Shown: positions 35,533 to 46,906 of the stretch, one piece after another
Layout: every line of letters starts with the position of its first letter
Numbering within the stretch: the stretch's first letter is position 1
NCBI GenBank assembly: GCA_029990175.1
Contig: JARKIP010000064.1
Location: 14,030,001 to 14,094,000 of the forward strand
Reading direction: 5' to 3'
Length of the DNA stretch: 64,000 nucleotides
DNA from: Petunia secreta
Lineage: Eukaryota; Streptophyta; Magnoliopsida; Solanales; Solanaceae
Notes under the pieces: model-generated
Databases searched by the model: none
Told to the model about the DNA's origin: nothing
What the model saw: only the letters and a program-made list of their open reading frames with translations
Translations under genes and position numbers: made by a program

Positions 35533-35648
35533 GATTTCAGAAAGATTATGAAATTAGCAAGAAGAATTCAAAAGCTAGTTCAAAGGTTTTCAATGAACTG
35601 CGGAGAAGAAATAAAGGTAAGTAAAAGGTTTCTCATCAAGCAAACCCC

Positions 35649-35656
35649 TATTTATA
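35649..35656 (-). promoter_or_regulatory. TATA box for aORF copy 1
   Basis: Minus strand reads ctataaatagggg about 117-124 bp upstream of the aORF ATG, a textbook plant TATA position, on the strand opposite to the element's gag-pol. The same sequence precedes copy 2 (62276-62283). Confidence 0.65.
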
Positions 35657-35744
35657 GGAGTGAAGATTCAGCCCCTCAACTTTCTTCGAGACACGTGGAG
35701 GTCATCCGAGAAACTACGATCAGATCTGGTCGTCAAAAGAAAGA

Positions 35745-35749
35745 GTAGG
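35745..35749. repeat. Target-site duplication gtagg (left)
   Basis: gtagg precedes tgatgcaatacg and recurs at 41114-41118 after ...cttgcatca. The uninterrupted sequence gagtagggttcatc is present at 62370 in the sister copy, which confirms the site. Confidence 0.93.
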
Positions 35750-36569
35750 TGATGCAATACGAACCAGGCTCACCTGTTCGATTCATCTAGCAAGTCCACC
35801 GAGGAGTCACATGGCGCCCACGATCAAAGTGTGGCCGGAATGGAAGATGCCGAAGACTGCCTCGACGAGCAACAACTTTGGAAATCCACCGAGCAGACAA
35901 CAAGTGACCGGTGCTGACACTGACTTCGGGGAGCTGTGAGATCGAGCACAACTAACGATCAAGTTTGAGCCCGAAGCTGAAAGCAACCGAATCGAGGAAG
36001 AGCGACTCCGAACAGAGAATCGATCAAAGGGCTACAAGTGTGCCCAAGGCAAGAGCGTTCGATTCCAAACGTGACCGAGGCAAACAAGCGTTCGAAGACA
36101 AGGTGTTCGAACCAAGCTGCCGAACACTCCAGCCCTGCGTGGCTTAATCTCATTGGTCACCTGTGACCATTTACTATTTTGCCCTTTTAATGTTGTCTAT
36201 ATAAACTCCTAGCATAGCTCATTAGAGACAGTTTTTAGTTGATATTGAATTGAGAGAATCGAGATAGAATTGGCCTAGCCATTCTTGTTTGAAGCCCGAG
36301 GCTTCGTTTATGCCTTCTTAGGCTTGGAACGGAAATGGATTTCATCACTAGTATGAATCCTTGTTAGGTTCAAGTTTCCTTTTCTCCCTTGGATAATCAA
36401 TCATGATTTGATTCGGATTATCCATTCTTTCTTCTATTTCTGTTCTCCCCCTTCCCCGATTTCTTGCTATCTTTGTTTCTTACTGCTTCCGCATCTTTAC
36501 TTCATCGTTTCCGCGTCTTGTTTGTTGTCTCCGATTGCAAGGTGTAAACCCACGGGTTTGCTTGCATCA
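35750..36569 (+). repeat. 5' LTR of the non-autonomous element
   Basis: tgatgcaatacg...cttgcatca. TATA box tatataaa at 36198-36205, so transcription should begin near 36230 and run into the 811-codon ORF. Confidence 0.94.
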
Positions 36570-36570
36570 G

Positions 36571-36587
36571 TTTTGGTATCAGAGCAA
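36571..36587 (+). other. Primer-binding site (tRNA-iMet type)
   Basis: ttttggtatcagagcaag directly follows the 5' LTR; tggtatcagagc is the standard complement of the initiator-methionine tRNA 3' end. Confidence 0.9.
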
Positions 36588-37775
36588 GGCTTGGATTTCG
36601 TTCCTACGAATCCACGTTTCTTGTTCAATCTATCTTTACTTTCTGTTGGTGTTCTTATTTTTACAAAAAAAAAAAAAAAAAAAAGGTAAAAAGAAGAAAA
36701 TTCAAAAATTTGTGTTGATTGTTGATTGTTGGATTAAACAGTCACATATTTGGATTCACCACTGTCTGAGGATCAATTTGGTTACCCGACGTACATCGTT
36801 TGTGACTAGGGTTTTTCCTTCATTTTTTGGACTGTTCTTGACGTGGTGTTGTTGAATTCGAACCCCAGTTGTATTCATGTGTTTATCGATTAAAACTGGT
36901 GGTTGTTGATGTATTTGGGGTCGATTTTGTGCTTAAAATCGAAGTTCCACTGCTTGTAAACACTGTCCGTACGCCGGAAGCTTGTTGACATTGTTGACAG
37001 TGTACGGGCGACGTGAGCTGTGTTCTTAGCTCCGCTTGGAACTGGAGTGGTCTCCGACGTTGTAAAACCGGAGACGACCCAAATCTTGAGCTTAACCTGT
37101 TGTTAGTGGACTGTGAACGATTCTTGATATTGTCCGTACACCGGAGTAAAAGTTCACTGTTCCATTGAAGAAGAAAGGGGTAAATTGTCAAAATCTAAAA
37201 CCCCAGGTGAAAAGTTGTCGGCTAGAAAAGGGAAAAACGGATAAGGTTAAACCCTATCTGTACCGAGGAGGAAACACTTGTACCGAGGTCACGTGTTCGG
37301 AAAATTCCGAAGCGGAACCGAGGAGGAGGTAGATTCTCTTAGGATTTCACTTTTCTTTTGTCCGAATATTCTCGATAGTGGATCTCTGGAGTAATTCTTT
37401 CTACTCGAGGTCGTACTATCAAATTTGAGCTTAATAGGACTCGTGCGTGGGGTGACCGAAGTCCAATTTCGTAGAAAATTCTTTTGACTCCCCGTGCGCA
37501 GTTAAAATAGCTACCGTTCCATCGAGTCATATAAACTCCTTCCGAACCTAAGCTTGGAAAGTACTAGTTGTGATTTATCACTTCGGTTTCCTAACAAGGA
37601 GGCAAGGCCAACTTGAGTGGAAAAAGGCTAAGTGGTGAGAACAATAGAGTGAGGTCACAAAAGCCAACGACCTTGAGTGTAAACACGAGTGGAAAGAAAA
37701 TTGAGCGAACCTTACTCGAGTGATACACGTGAGGGAGTGAACTTGTGAGGTCCTTTACTCTTGTTTGTTGCAGCT
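36588..37775 (+). other. 1.2-kb leader of the non-autonomous element
   Basis: No long ORF in sense. A poly(A) run of about 21 lies at 36665-36685. The leader ends with a pyrimidine-rich stretch and ttgcag|ct just before the ATG, a good splice-acceptor look-alike; a donor such as ag|gtaaaaag near 36684 would remove most of the leader. Splicing is inferred, not shown. Confidence 0.45.
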
Positions 37776-40211
37776 ATGTCTTCGGATGATGGTAGCTACG
37801 GAGGGTATGATTCGTGTGGAGATGATGGAGACTATGGTTCCTACGGAGGTGATGATTGTTATAACGACACCGGGGACTATGGCTCTTACGAGGACGAAGC
37901 AGGTCACTATGGTGAATGCGAAGACGAAGAAGACTACGAAGCCTGTGAAGATGAACGAGAAGAATCTTTTGCTTCGGGTCAAGAATACGAAGGTAGTGAC
38001 GCTTCGAGGTACGATGACTCTACTTACTCTCATTGTGATGACCTTGAATATGATGAATGTGACATCGAGGAAGTCGATGACGGAGTTGACCGAGCAAACT
38101 ATTTGATGTCTTCTTCCGTCGGTGTCTCGTGTGGAGCACAAGGGAGTAGTAGAACCCCTTCCATCGGGTTGGGAGGTGGTGGAGGTTGTTCCATGGGAGG
38201 AGGAAGATTTGCAACTTACAGTCGTGGCACACGATTCAATGCTTCCAAGTCCTATGGAAAGGGTGGCTCGAGGAGCGCTGGTGGTTATGGACCCGAGGAG
38301 GGTAGGGGAGGTTTCTACCGAACACCTCCTTCGAGGAGAGGTTCGCACGGGTTCCTTGCTAAAACTCCTTCCACGACTTTCAACAAAACTACTAAAGTTG
38401 GAAGAGTGAAAGGAAGTGGGAGTTACTCTAGTGGTGCTACCACTAATGGAGGAAATTCTGTACTTGGAAAGGTGCCAACAAAGAGTCCTACGAGCGCAAG
38501 AAGTGGTGGGAAAATTGCAAGAAAAGAGTCGACCGAAGTTAACAAGGTTATCACAACGGCCGATCTCATGACTGAACTATTGGGGATCATAGCCGAACTG
38601 CAAGGTGTGGATGTGAGACTTGTTAACCTTGATCCTGCCGGGATCCTGAGGACACCAGCTTCGGAGCCATGCTCGGCAACGAAGAATGAGACCTCGGTTG
38701 ATGAGTCTTCGAGTCCTAGACTTCGGGTCGATGTTAAAAGTCCACCTACTCCAGCTATGGGTATTCTTGGGCCTCGACCCAACTCACCCGAATATGAGAG
38801 ACAAAAGATCGAGAGGAGTAAGGGAGTGACCGATGACAACTCTCGAGAGGAAAAAGGAGAGGTTGTGTCGAGTGATGTGAGTGAGTTGTCACCACCCAAA
38901 CCCACACCAGACCTTGAAAAGAAAATGAGGGAAAAGAAAGAGGGAAAAAGAATCATTGAGAGTGAGGACACCCCTTATTCTAACCTTAACCCTTTATCCT
39001 TTTCTTCTACTTGTTCGAAATCTTGTGCAGGAACTCTTGGAGGCAAACCGAAGGAGCCTCAACTCTGTGCCGAAGTAGATAGACAAGGTGAAGAAGATCT
39101 TTCATGTGAGCTCCACGGAGAAGAAACTACTTGTGAGACCTCGAGGACAGTAAAAGAAACCAAAGGCCATCCCGAGGTGTGTGTTCGAATTCCTTTCCGT
39201 GAGCATGATAGTTCCTTGTCTTGTGAAATTGCTAAGGAAACCTCTATGCTAGTTAATGATTTGTATGATTACGATGTGTTTGCAACTAGTGTAGAGTCGA
39301 ATGGTCAACTTGTGAGTGAATGTAAACCACTAGTTGAGAGAATGGATATGCCACATCATGATGTGTGCTCGATCTTCATCGAATCTCTCTTTAGTGATGA
39401 AGTTGTAGTTGACCTTACTTGTGACCCTTGTTATGACACACCACCAATCTTTAATAGAAGGGAAAATGAGTTGTTTGATCATACCCTTGCTGAAATTATT
39501 GCCTATGGTGGATCTCTGTGTTATGGTGAGGATGATGATACCCTTGAGGAGTCCTTAGTGGATGAGTTGGATCGAATCATATTCGATGACTCCTCAAGTG
39601 TGGTCGATGACCTGGGCTCGGATGCACCTTTGATGGGCAGTGAACTTATTTTCACTAACCCTCTGTTCGAAGGAGATGGTGATGAGCATCCGACTCGAGG
39701 AGAACCACCTCGGTTTGAAAGGCTTAACCCCGTAGATAATCCATTATTTAAGACCTTCTTCGGAAGTTTGTCTAAAGAGAAGGGTTGTCTTGGAGTTCAT
39801 TGGGGAGGTGAAAAGCTCTCTCTTGGTGTGAATAAGATTGCTTTTAAGAAGGGGAGTGGAGTATTCGATGTTAGTTGTCGAGTCAATCATTTTACTTACT
39901 CCATTCCACATGTTGATCACACCTCGAGTATAGTGCATACCGAAGTCTATAAGCCCCGTGGTGATAAAAGTGAATTTAGGGCTCGGTATGATGTCTACGA
40001 GTTTAGAGGTGATAGCGCCTTTGATCGTCACATCTTTCATATAAAGTGTCCTATTGATCTCTTCGTGTACGCATATGTTCGGTGTAGTTCCTATTTGAGC
40101 CAAGAACTTGTTGTTTCCTTCGGAGACATAGGCTGTTTGATTTGTATTAATGCTTGGCTCTATCATAAGTGTGTGTTTTCCACACTTTTGAACACTAACC
40201 TACTCTCGTAG
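37776..40211 (+). CDS. 811-aa protein of unknown function, non-autonomous retroelement
   Basis: An intact ORF with ATG at 37776 (MSSDDGSYGGYDSCGDDG). I do not recognise the family. Residues 1-110 are very acidic with Gly/Tyr/Asp repeats. About 125-215 is Gly/Arg/Ser-rich and basic (GGGGGCSMGGGRFATYSRG, GGSRSAGGYGPEEGRGGF), like RGG-type RNA-binding regions. About 250-400 is Ser/Pro/Lys-rich with a short hydrophobic ADLMTELLGIIAELQGV helix. The middle is acidic and the last 60 residues are hydrophobic (CPIDLFVYAYVRC, VSFGDIGCLICINAW). No zinc knuckle, no DTG/DSG protease, no RT YxDD box. It occupies the gag position and might package RNA; this is inference. Being open over 2.4 kb argues for recent selection or recent insertion. 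Confidence 0.7.
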   Translation: MSSDDGSYGGYDSCGDDGDYGSYGGDDCYNDTGDYGSYEDEAGHYGECEDEEDYEACEDEREESFASGQEYEGSDASRYDDSTYSHCDDLEYDECDIEEVDDGVDRANYLMSSSVGVSCGAQGSSRTPSIGLGGGGGCSMGGGRFATYSRGTRFNASKSYGKGGSRSAGGYGPEEGRGGFYRTPPSRRGSHGFLAKTPSTTFNKTTKVGRVKGSGSYSSGATTNGGNSVLGKVPTKSPTSARSGGKIARKESTEVNKVITTADLMTELLGIIAELQGVDVRLVNLDPAGILRTPASEPCSATKNETSVDESSSPRLRVDVKSPPTPAMGILGPRPNSPEYERQKIERSKGVTDDNSREEKGEVVSSDVSELSPPKPTPDLEKKMREKKEGKRIIESEDTPYSNLNPLSFSSTCSKSCAGTLGGKPKEPQLCAEVDRQGEEDLSCELHGEETTCETSRTVKETKGHPEVCVRIPFREHDSSLSCEIAKETSMLVNDLYDYDVFATSVESNGQLVSECKPLVERMDMPHHDVCSIFIESLFSDEVVVDLTCDPCYDTPPIFNRRENELFDHTLAEIIAYGGSLCYGEDDDTLEESLVDELDRIIFDDSSSVVDDLGSDAPLMGSELIFTNPLFEGDGDEHPTRGEPPRFERLNPVDNPLFKTFFGSLSKEKGCLGVHWGGEKLSLGVNKIAFKKGSGVFDVSCRVNHFTYSIPHVDHTSSIVHTEVYKPRGDKSEFRARYDVYEFRGDSAFDRHIFHIKCPIDLFVYAYVRCSSYLSQELVVSFGDIGCLICINAWLYHKCVFSTLLNTNLLS

Positions 40212-40280
40212 TAGGAAGCTTTGTTTGTCTCTGCCTTGTTTGCAGGTCTTGCCGGTTGATTTCGAGGACGAAATCCTTTC

Positions 40281-40293
40281 AAGAAAGGGAGGA
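40281..40293 (+). other. Polypurine tract of the non-autonomous element
   Basis: aagaaagggagga immediately before the right LTR (tgatgcaatacg). Confidence 0.88.
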
Positions 40294-41113
40294 TGATGCA
40301 ATACGAACCAGGCTCACCTGTTCGATTCATCAAGCAAGTCCACCGAGGAGTCACATGGCGCCCACGATCAAAGTGCGGCCGGAATGGAAGATGCCGAAGA
40401 CTGCCTCGACGAGCAACAACTTTGGAAATCCACCGAGCAGACAACAAGTGACCGGTGCTGACACTGACTTCGGGGAGCTGTGAGATCGAGCACAACTAAC
40501 GATCAAGTTTGAGCCCGAAGCTGAAAGCAACCGAATCAAGGAAGAGCGACTCCGAACAGAGAATCGATCAAAGGGCTACAAGTGTGCCCAAGGCAAGAGC
40601 GTTCGATTCCAAACGTGACCGAGGCAAACAAGCGTTCGAAGACAAGGTGTTCGAACCAAGCTGCCGAACACTCCAGCCCTGCGTGGCTTAATCTCATTGG
40701 TCACCTGTGACCATTTACTATTTTGCCCTTTTAATGTTGTCTATATAAACTCCTAGCATAGCTCATTAGAGACAGTTTTTAGTTGATATTGAATTGAGAG
40801 AATAGAGATAGAATTGGCCGAGCTATTCTTGTTTGAAGCCCGAGGCTTCGTTTATGCCTTCTTAGGCTTAGAACCGAAATGGATTTCATCACTAGTATGA
40901 ATCCTTGTTAGGTTCAAGTTTCCTTTTCTCCCTTGGATAATCAATCATGATTTGATTCGGATTATCCATTCTTTCTTCTATTTCTGTTCTCCCCCTTCCT
41001 CGATTTCTTGTTATCTTTGTTTCTTACTGCTTCCGCATCTTTACTTCATCGTTTCCGCGTCTTGTTTGTTGTCTCCGATTGCAAGGTGTAAACCCACGGG
41101 TTTGCTTGCATCA
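40294..41113 (+). repeat. 3' LTR of the non-autonomous element
   Basis: 820 bp, the same length as the 5' LTR, with about ten substitutions (for example atcaagc/atctagc, gcggcc/gtggcc). TATA box copy at 40742-40749. Confidence 0.94.
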
Positions 41114-41118
41114 GTAGG

Positions 41119-41468
41119 GTTCATCAAATTTTATAGTGTCATTATTATCCTGAAGAGAAGCGGTCACCTTGCGATCAACAGACGACGTGTGCACGTGACT
41201 GAAGCGGTTAAAATCATTACTTTTACTCTTGGGACGCGCAGTAGTCACTTCAGAATGAACTGCAATTACGCAGGCGTGCCAGCTGCAGTTACTTTTTTAT
41301 ACGGCGCATTAAATGCGCACGTCATAAGGGATTGTCACATAGCTGATCAGGCTCATACGTCACCAAGCCACATCACACGAAGACAAAAGTTTACAAAGCA
41401 GAAACTCCCGCCAAAATTCCTATCTGCTCCTCGAACAGATACTCTGCTCGAGAAGTGCGGGGACTATC
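41119..41468 (+). other. Composite 3' leader and polypurine tract before LTR B
   Basis: Resumes the composite after the gtagg insertion and matches 62377-62726. The last bases, gaagtgcggggactatc, are the polypurine-tract region in front of the LTR start tgtattgg. Confidence 0.8.
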
Positions 41469-42162
41469 TGTATTGGATAAAAGCTGACTGGACTTGAAAA
41501 TGTGACATGTGTGTACCACGTGGCACGAGCAGAAGTTCCAACGGACAGACATTTATCACGAGCAGACCTGGAGGAGTTATGAAACACTTCAACAGTCAAC
41601 ACGGTCTAAGTGAGCAGTTATTAACATGATCATTCACGATCATTCAATTAATGGTCATTAAGGCAATCATTACAACCCAGCGGTTATGCCTCCAACGGGT
41701 ACGTACCCAGCGGTTATGCCTCCAACGGATACGTGCCCAGCGGTTACTTATCCAGACGGATCCATGCCCAGCGGTTACGAATCCCAACGGGTGCCTACCA
41801 GACTTATAAATAGCATTTGCCCTAAATGATTGTAACAAAACTTTACTTCCTGCCTACAATATCAATAAGAATACTCTCTCACTCTTGCTCTGATATTCCT
41901 TTTACTCATATTTTGCCTATCATTTTAGTACTTTGATCCTCTGAGTGCGACTGGTATCGAAGAACTCTCTACGAGGATAAGCGATACGATACGGTTACCT
42001 CTCATTATTTCTGTTTATACTTTATCCTTATTAGTTAATACTTATATCTCGTTCTCGTACGTCACCATTCGACGCCCAAACTCTTAATCTCAACTATTGA
42101 TCGTGACTCCGCAAATATAAATTTAATTGTTAATTGTCCTAAAATCGGATCTAGGTTAAACA
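41469..42162 (+). repeat. LTR B of the composite (shared middle LTR)
   Basis: 694 bp, tgtattggataaaa...ggttaaaca. It serves as 3' LTR of the deleted left unit and 5' LTR of the gag-pol unit. It is closer to LTR C than to LTR A (gtgacatgtgtgtaccacg in both B and C). TATA box at 41805-41812. Confidence 0.93.
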
Positions 42163-42184
42163 ATTTGGCGACCACAGTGGGAGC
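42163..42184 (+). other. Primer-binding site region of the Retand-like unit
   Basis: atttggcgaccacagtggga directly follows LTR B. tggcgac... starts are usual for Tat-lineage primer sites; I could not assign the tRNA with certainty. Confidence 0.65.
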
Positions 42185-42267
42185 CGGTCAATAGCCTTCG
42201 TAGGTTAATAGTTTATTTTTTCTGATATTACACCTCTTTTCGTCAGTCTTTTTGTTCTGTAACTAAC

Positions 42268-44005
42268 ATGGCGGAAAGCAATTCTCAACGAACTATCGTA
42301 GGCGGAGAGCAGGTAAATACTCCTTCACTCAGTCCTAATTACTCTCCTGATTACTCTCCCGATTACTCGTTCGACGGGCAGCAACAATCTTCCCAAGGAC
42401 CAATCAGGCAGCGAAAAAGGCGTATGCGCTCTCAGAGCACTACCCCACCCAGGAGACGACGCCATAGGAGTCTCTCCCCTGGCCAAGGGAACCTCCAGGA
42501 AACACTCTTTGCTTTTATACAGGAACAGGCAGAGGTGAACCGAGGAATAAACGAGGCACTCACCTCTCTCCGAAGGAGTAACCCTCCAACTACAAGGGCT
42601 GACGCTGCAGCACCTGGTCGTAACGCACCTTCTTCACATACTTCAAGGCAAGGCAGAGAGCGGGACAACGGAGGTACTTCAGATCCAACGACCCAAGTCA
42701 ACCAGAATCAGAATGGAGGATCCATGGCGCCTACAGAACTGAGCCTTGTTGTGGAAGCTCTCACCAAACAATTCAAAGAAAGCCAGGAAGCACTTCAAAA
42801 GTCTCTTCACGAGAGAATTGATCAGATACCAGGCGCTCCACCCACGCTGAAGAAAGTCGATGTCCAACGTTATTCCCAGCGACCCTGGAAGAAGGAGGCA
42901 GCCCCAAAGGCGATACCTAAGACGTTCAAAATGCCAAACATTCTGAGGTATCACAGAACATCTGATCCCAACGATCACCTCATGATGTTCAGCAACTTTA
43001 TCAAGGCTAGCAATCTTACCGATGAGGAGATCGAATCTGTTCAATTGAAGAAGTTCGTAGAAACCCTAGTGGATGGAGCTCTACGATGGTACTCAATGTT
43101 GCCACCCAACTCCGTTGGGTCTTTCGCATAGATGGCTGAATTGTTCGTGAAGGCACACACAGGCGCTCAGAAGACAGAAACCCGCGTAGAAGATATCTTT
43201 GAGATCAAGCAAAGACCCGACGAGTCTCTCTGCAAATACGTAGACCGTTTCCAGAGAGAACGTATGATGCTCCCAAAAGTACCAGAAAGATGGGCAGCAA
43301 TCGCATTTACCAACAGCTTGGATATTAGGAGTCAGAGGCCACGCGTAGACTTTACGAGTCTCTTTGTGAGTTCCCAGCAGCCAGTTGGTCAGACGTCTAC
43401 CACCGTTACAATTCCAAGGTACGTATCGATGAAGATAAATTGATTGGAACAGGTACTTGAGGAAGAGCTCAGGCACGCAGCAGTGGATCCAGCGGAAAGG
43501 CAGAAACCGAGAGAGCAGACGTACGTTACGAACCGTACCCTGATCAGTCACGCAGCCATTCCGAAGGACGCAACCGCAATAACAAAGGGCTGTCCCGGAG
43601 AGATGATTTAGAATCAAGCCTCCATGGAGCCCCAAGCCTGCCGAGTTTCAACGTGGAGATGTCTGAAGTAGTGGCAGCACTCAAAGACATGGGAGAGAAG
43701 GTCAAGTGGCCGAAAGACATGAAAACCGACCCAAGCAAGCGAAACCATGACCTGTGGTGCGATTTCCATCGTGACCATGGTCATATCACCGAAGACTGCA
43801 AAGCCCTAAGGTATGAAATTGCTCATTTGTTGAAACAGGGATTCTTGAAGGAGTTCCTGACCGAGAAGGGAAAGAAGACTCACGCGAAAGCACAGCAGAA
43901 CAAACCTGGCCCTCCACGAGCATCCTCTCCAAGGAGGACAGTTAATGTTATTTCAGGTGGAATCAAGGTGGACTCCGTTACCTTCACAGCAAAGAAGTAC
44001 GCAAA
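42268..44005 (+). pseudogene. gag: gag of the Retand-like unit, disrupted
   Basis: Starts ATG at 42268. A Ser/Arg-rich N-terminus (RQRKRRMRSQ) is followed by the capsid-type region: PKTFKMPNILRYHRTSDPND, then VETLVDGALRWYSMLPPNSV. An in-frame TAG at 43129 interrupts it; reading continues with AELFVKAHTGAQKTETRVED and CKYVDRFQRERMMLP. A frameshift near 43330 moves LYESLCEFPAASWSDVYHR to another frame. The nucleocapsid-like motif CDFHRDHGHITEDCKALR lies near 43760. It is then cut at 44005 by the chromovirus; the joined sequence (KKYAK|VSITNNK) resumes at 54588. Domain order is as in Tat-lineage Gag, but it cannot yield a full protein. Confidence 0.85.
44001..44005. repeat. Target-site duplication gcaaa (left)
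   Basis: gcaaa before tgtcacgaccc, repeated at 54583-54587 after ...gggtcgttaca. Removing the insert restores an open reading frame across the site. Confidence 0.94.
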
Positions 44006-46781
44006 TGTCACGACCCAAATTCCAAGGGCTCGTGATAGCACCTAAACAACATTTGCCTAGGCGAACCAATGAAACAAGATGCGGAAAAGAACAATAATGT
44101 GAAAAGATCATAAATGGATATATAAATATAAAAGGGTGAAGTCCAAAAGAATATATCCACAAAAGAATTGGAGCATTCTAAGAGTGACTCAATAAAGTAT
44201 GAATATACATCAAAGAAATCTGAGTCCTATCTCTAAGTGACTCCGGCGGTATGCCACCACGGTCTGTGTGGTCGGCTCACCTCAATCAAAAGTCTCAGAA
44301 GCCTCGGGAACCGCTAACGTCCGGGCTGCTGACTGGACGAAGGACCTGCGCACGTAGCAGAGTAAGTTATGAGCCGAAGCCCAGTAAGATCACCGACAGG
44401 CCCGCTAAGGTACCCTTGCGGGACAAGTCGCTACATGCATCATAAGCAACAACATACTATAGTAATCATACAATAAAGTAGTGAAATCACAAATAGATGT
44501 AACACATTCCATACACACAAGTAGTAACCAGAAGTCTCAAGGATTATGCCCATCCAACGTAAGGCATAGGTCAACTCAGCGGCGGTTTGGAGGTCCAATC
44601 TCTACTCCCGTGCCGACTAACCTAGACCTACGATGGACTAGCAACACCACTACTAAGTATCAACCATATACCGTGACCCGAAGTCACTATCACAATCATG
44701 AATAAGTAGACCAACGACCCGTAGTTGTTGGCTCATCTCAAATCTGTCTACGATCGCACCACACCCCCTGTCAAGTGCGTCGTATCTCAATAAATCAAGT
44801 GACCACACCACACCCCCTGTCAAGTGTGTCACATCTCAAAGATCAAGTGTCCACACCACACCCCCTGTCAAGTGTGACACATCTCATAGTATAGGCGACA
44901 CCACACCCCCTGTCAAGTGTCCCTCTAACAGTACTAATATCCACGACATTAATAACAATAACAGAAATATTAATAACGATAATATTTCACAGTCACCGTA
45001 ACCCAGGTTGGTTATGCTAGCTGAACGTAAGGCGAAGGTTAACCCGACCACAGTTTGGGGGTACAATCCCTACTCCCATGTCGTCCAACCCAAGGTTACG
45101 TATAGACAGCACTACCCAACCCGGCAGGTGAACAAATCAAGTACCAATATCATACAAAAGCCGGCAAAATCCTCGGCAAGACATTTATCATGACATGCCG
45201 GCAACATCCTCGGCCATGTCCCAAGTTCTTGCTATCTAAGCATGGCGTAGCAAGCGTTACTACGATATAAATTTAAGCTACCTCGACGCAGCGTTTAGAC
45301 CGGCACATACCTCGGTCGAATCACAATCTCGCTATTTATAACAAACAATAATAGCAAGTAATTCACATCATTAATCCTAACCATTGTTAGGTATATATAT
45401 GCGTACATGAAGCATACTAGCATGAAGGAAGAGTCCACAAGCACAATAGAGGTCAAGTCTCACTTACCTCGAAATTCGGGCTCAAATGCCGGGAAGAATC
45501 TCCTTTCCCGCTCGCCTTGTCCGCGAAGGACTCTCCACTAGGTCTATTAAGACAAGATATAGCACATATGAGTGCTCAATTATAGCTATTTAAGCCTATA
45601 GGCATCCTAGGGTAAAAATTACCAAAATGCCCCCGGGTAGGGCCGAGCCCTAAATTTACAAAATGTACTTTTCCGGACTCCCCACGCTCCCGTGAGTCCA
45701 AAAGTACACTTAGATTCCACATGCGAGCCTTGCTCGATGTCTTTCCCCAATTCTTAAGAATCTAGGGTTCTAACCCATTTCCAAGAATCAACCCTTTGAT
45801 TCTTGTGTTAATCAACATAAAGATGGATTGAAAGGGCTTACCTTAAGTGTAAGTATGATTGGGTCTTCAAGAAATACCCAAAAATCGCCTCAAGAGCTCA
45901 CCAAATGATTTTTATAAGTTATGAACCGAAATGGCCTTTTTATAGCAGTTTTTGCCTCTGTGATAGCTTCTTTTGAAAAAATCATAACTTTTGATAGGAA
46001 TGTCCAAATGACCTGAAACTGGTGCCATTAGAACCACAACTCAAAAGGCAACAACTATCATGTTTTGAGTTTTTCCCATTTCCTTACGGATTGGCCAGAA
46101 AATCAGCTTTTATCCGGCTGTTTGCGCCAAAACAGAACAGAAAAGTCGCACCAGATTTTCTACTGTTTTAGGGGCAAAACGGGACCCTACGAAGCCATAA
46201 AATACTTGGGTGACATGCTCGTCAAGACGGAACTCAATTCGGACCTCCAGAACTCAAAAAAGTGGGTCCCACGGCAAAGGTTCAATTTTCGACTTTCGCC
46301 AAAATAGCGAAATTTAACCAAACGACCTCGGAATCCAATTCCGAAAGTTGCTACAAGTCACAAATGACTATACGAACCAAATGGAACTTTCGGATCTCTC
46401 ATCGGAGCTCATTTGCTCAAATCGAGCTCGGAAACCTCTTTTAACTCTTTTAAACTTCCGAAACGGGACTTTATCAAAAGTCCTATCAAACGAGGTCCGT
46501 TTTCAATTTTGAAAGTTGCTACATATCATAAATGACGAGACGGACCTAACGGTGCGCTCGGATTTTCCATCGGGGTTCGTTTACTCAAAACGACCTATCG
46601 AAACCCCAAATTCCTTTCCGGAATTTCATAAACGGATCCTTTTCTCGAAAACCTATCAAACGGACTCCGTTTCGACTCAGATTTCACAGACGGGTCATAA
46701 ATGACCTAACGGAGCTTTTGGGACTGTCGACACGCAAATCGAGGTCCCAGATCCCGTAACGACTATTTGAGGGTCGTTACA
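44006..46781 (-). repeat. 3' LTR of the chromovirus (2,776 bp)
   Basis: Plus orientation tgtcacgaccc...gggtcgttaca. It matches 50428-54582 once the solo LTR is removed; the right copy has an extra stretch of about 28 bp (cggaatgatcccaaattttg region near 53975). Minus-strand TATA box near 45937-45944. Confidence 0.93.
44755..44925. repeat. Tandem repeat in the chromovirus LTR, 4 units
   Basis: accacaccccctgtcaagtg recurs four times every 54-59 bp with tcacatctcaa-type spacers. The same array lies at 52526-52696 in the other LTR. Confidence 0.88.
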
Positions 46782-46796
46782 TTCTCCCCCACTTAG
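46782..46796 (-). other. Polypurine tract of the chromovirus
   Basis: Minus strand ctaagtgggggagaa directly before the 3' LTR. Confidence 0.85.
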
Positions 46797-46906
46797 ACTC
46801 TCAGCCGTCCTCGGACGAGCCTAAGTCTAAGGTAGGATCCACACACTAGCCACAGAGCTGGAACGGATTTCGAGGACCCCTCGGTACCACCCGAAATCAA
46901 TAAAAC

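Larger units (their letters stand above)
35750..41113 (+). mobile_element. Non-autonomous gypsy-type LTR element with 811-codon ORF
   Basis: Identical-length LTRs of 820 bp (35750-36569 and 40294-41113), TSD gtagg, a tRNA-iMet-type primer-binding site after the left LTR and the polypurine tract aagaaagggagga before the right LTR. All of these give plus orientation. The interior is 3.7 kb and holds one long ORF with no protease, RT, RNase H or integrase. A relic of a gypsy pol C-terminus may remain at 40244-40293 (VLPVDFEDEIL in one frame). I counted about ten LTR differences, which suggests a fairly young insertion. Confidence 0.93.

Noticed and set aside
36408..36689. 93-aa frame and its copy at 40952-41497
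   Set aside because: Lies in the LTRs of the non-autonomous element; the two differ only because different sequence follows each LTR.
37755..38348. 197-aa minus-strand open frame opposite the 811-codon ORF
   Set aside because: Shadow of the repetitive acidic coding region on the other strand; Ser/Thr/Val-rich without domain motifs.
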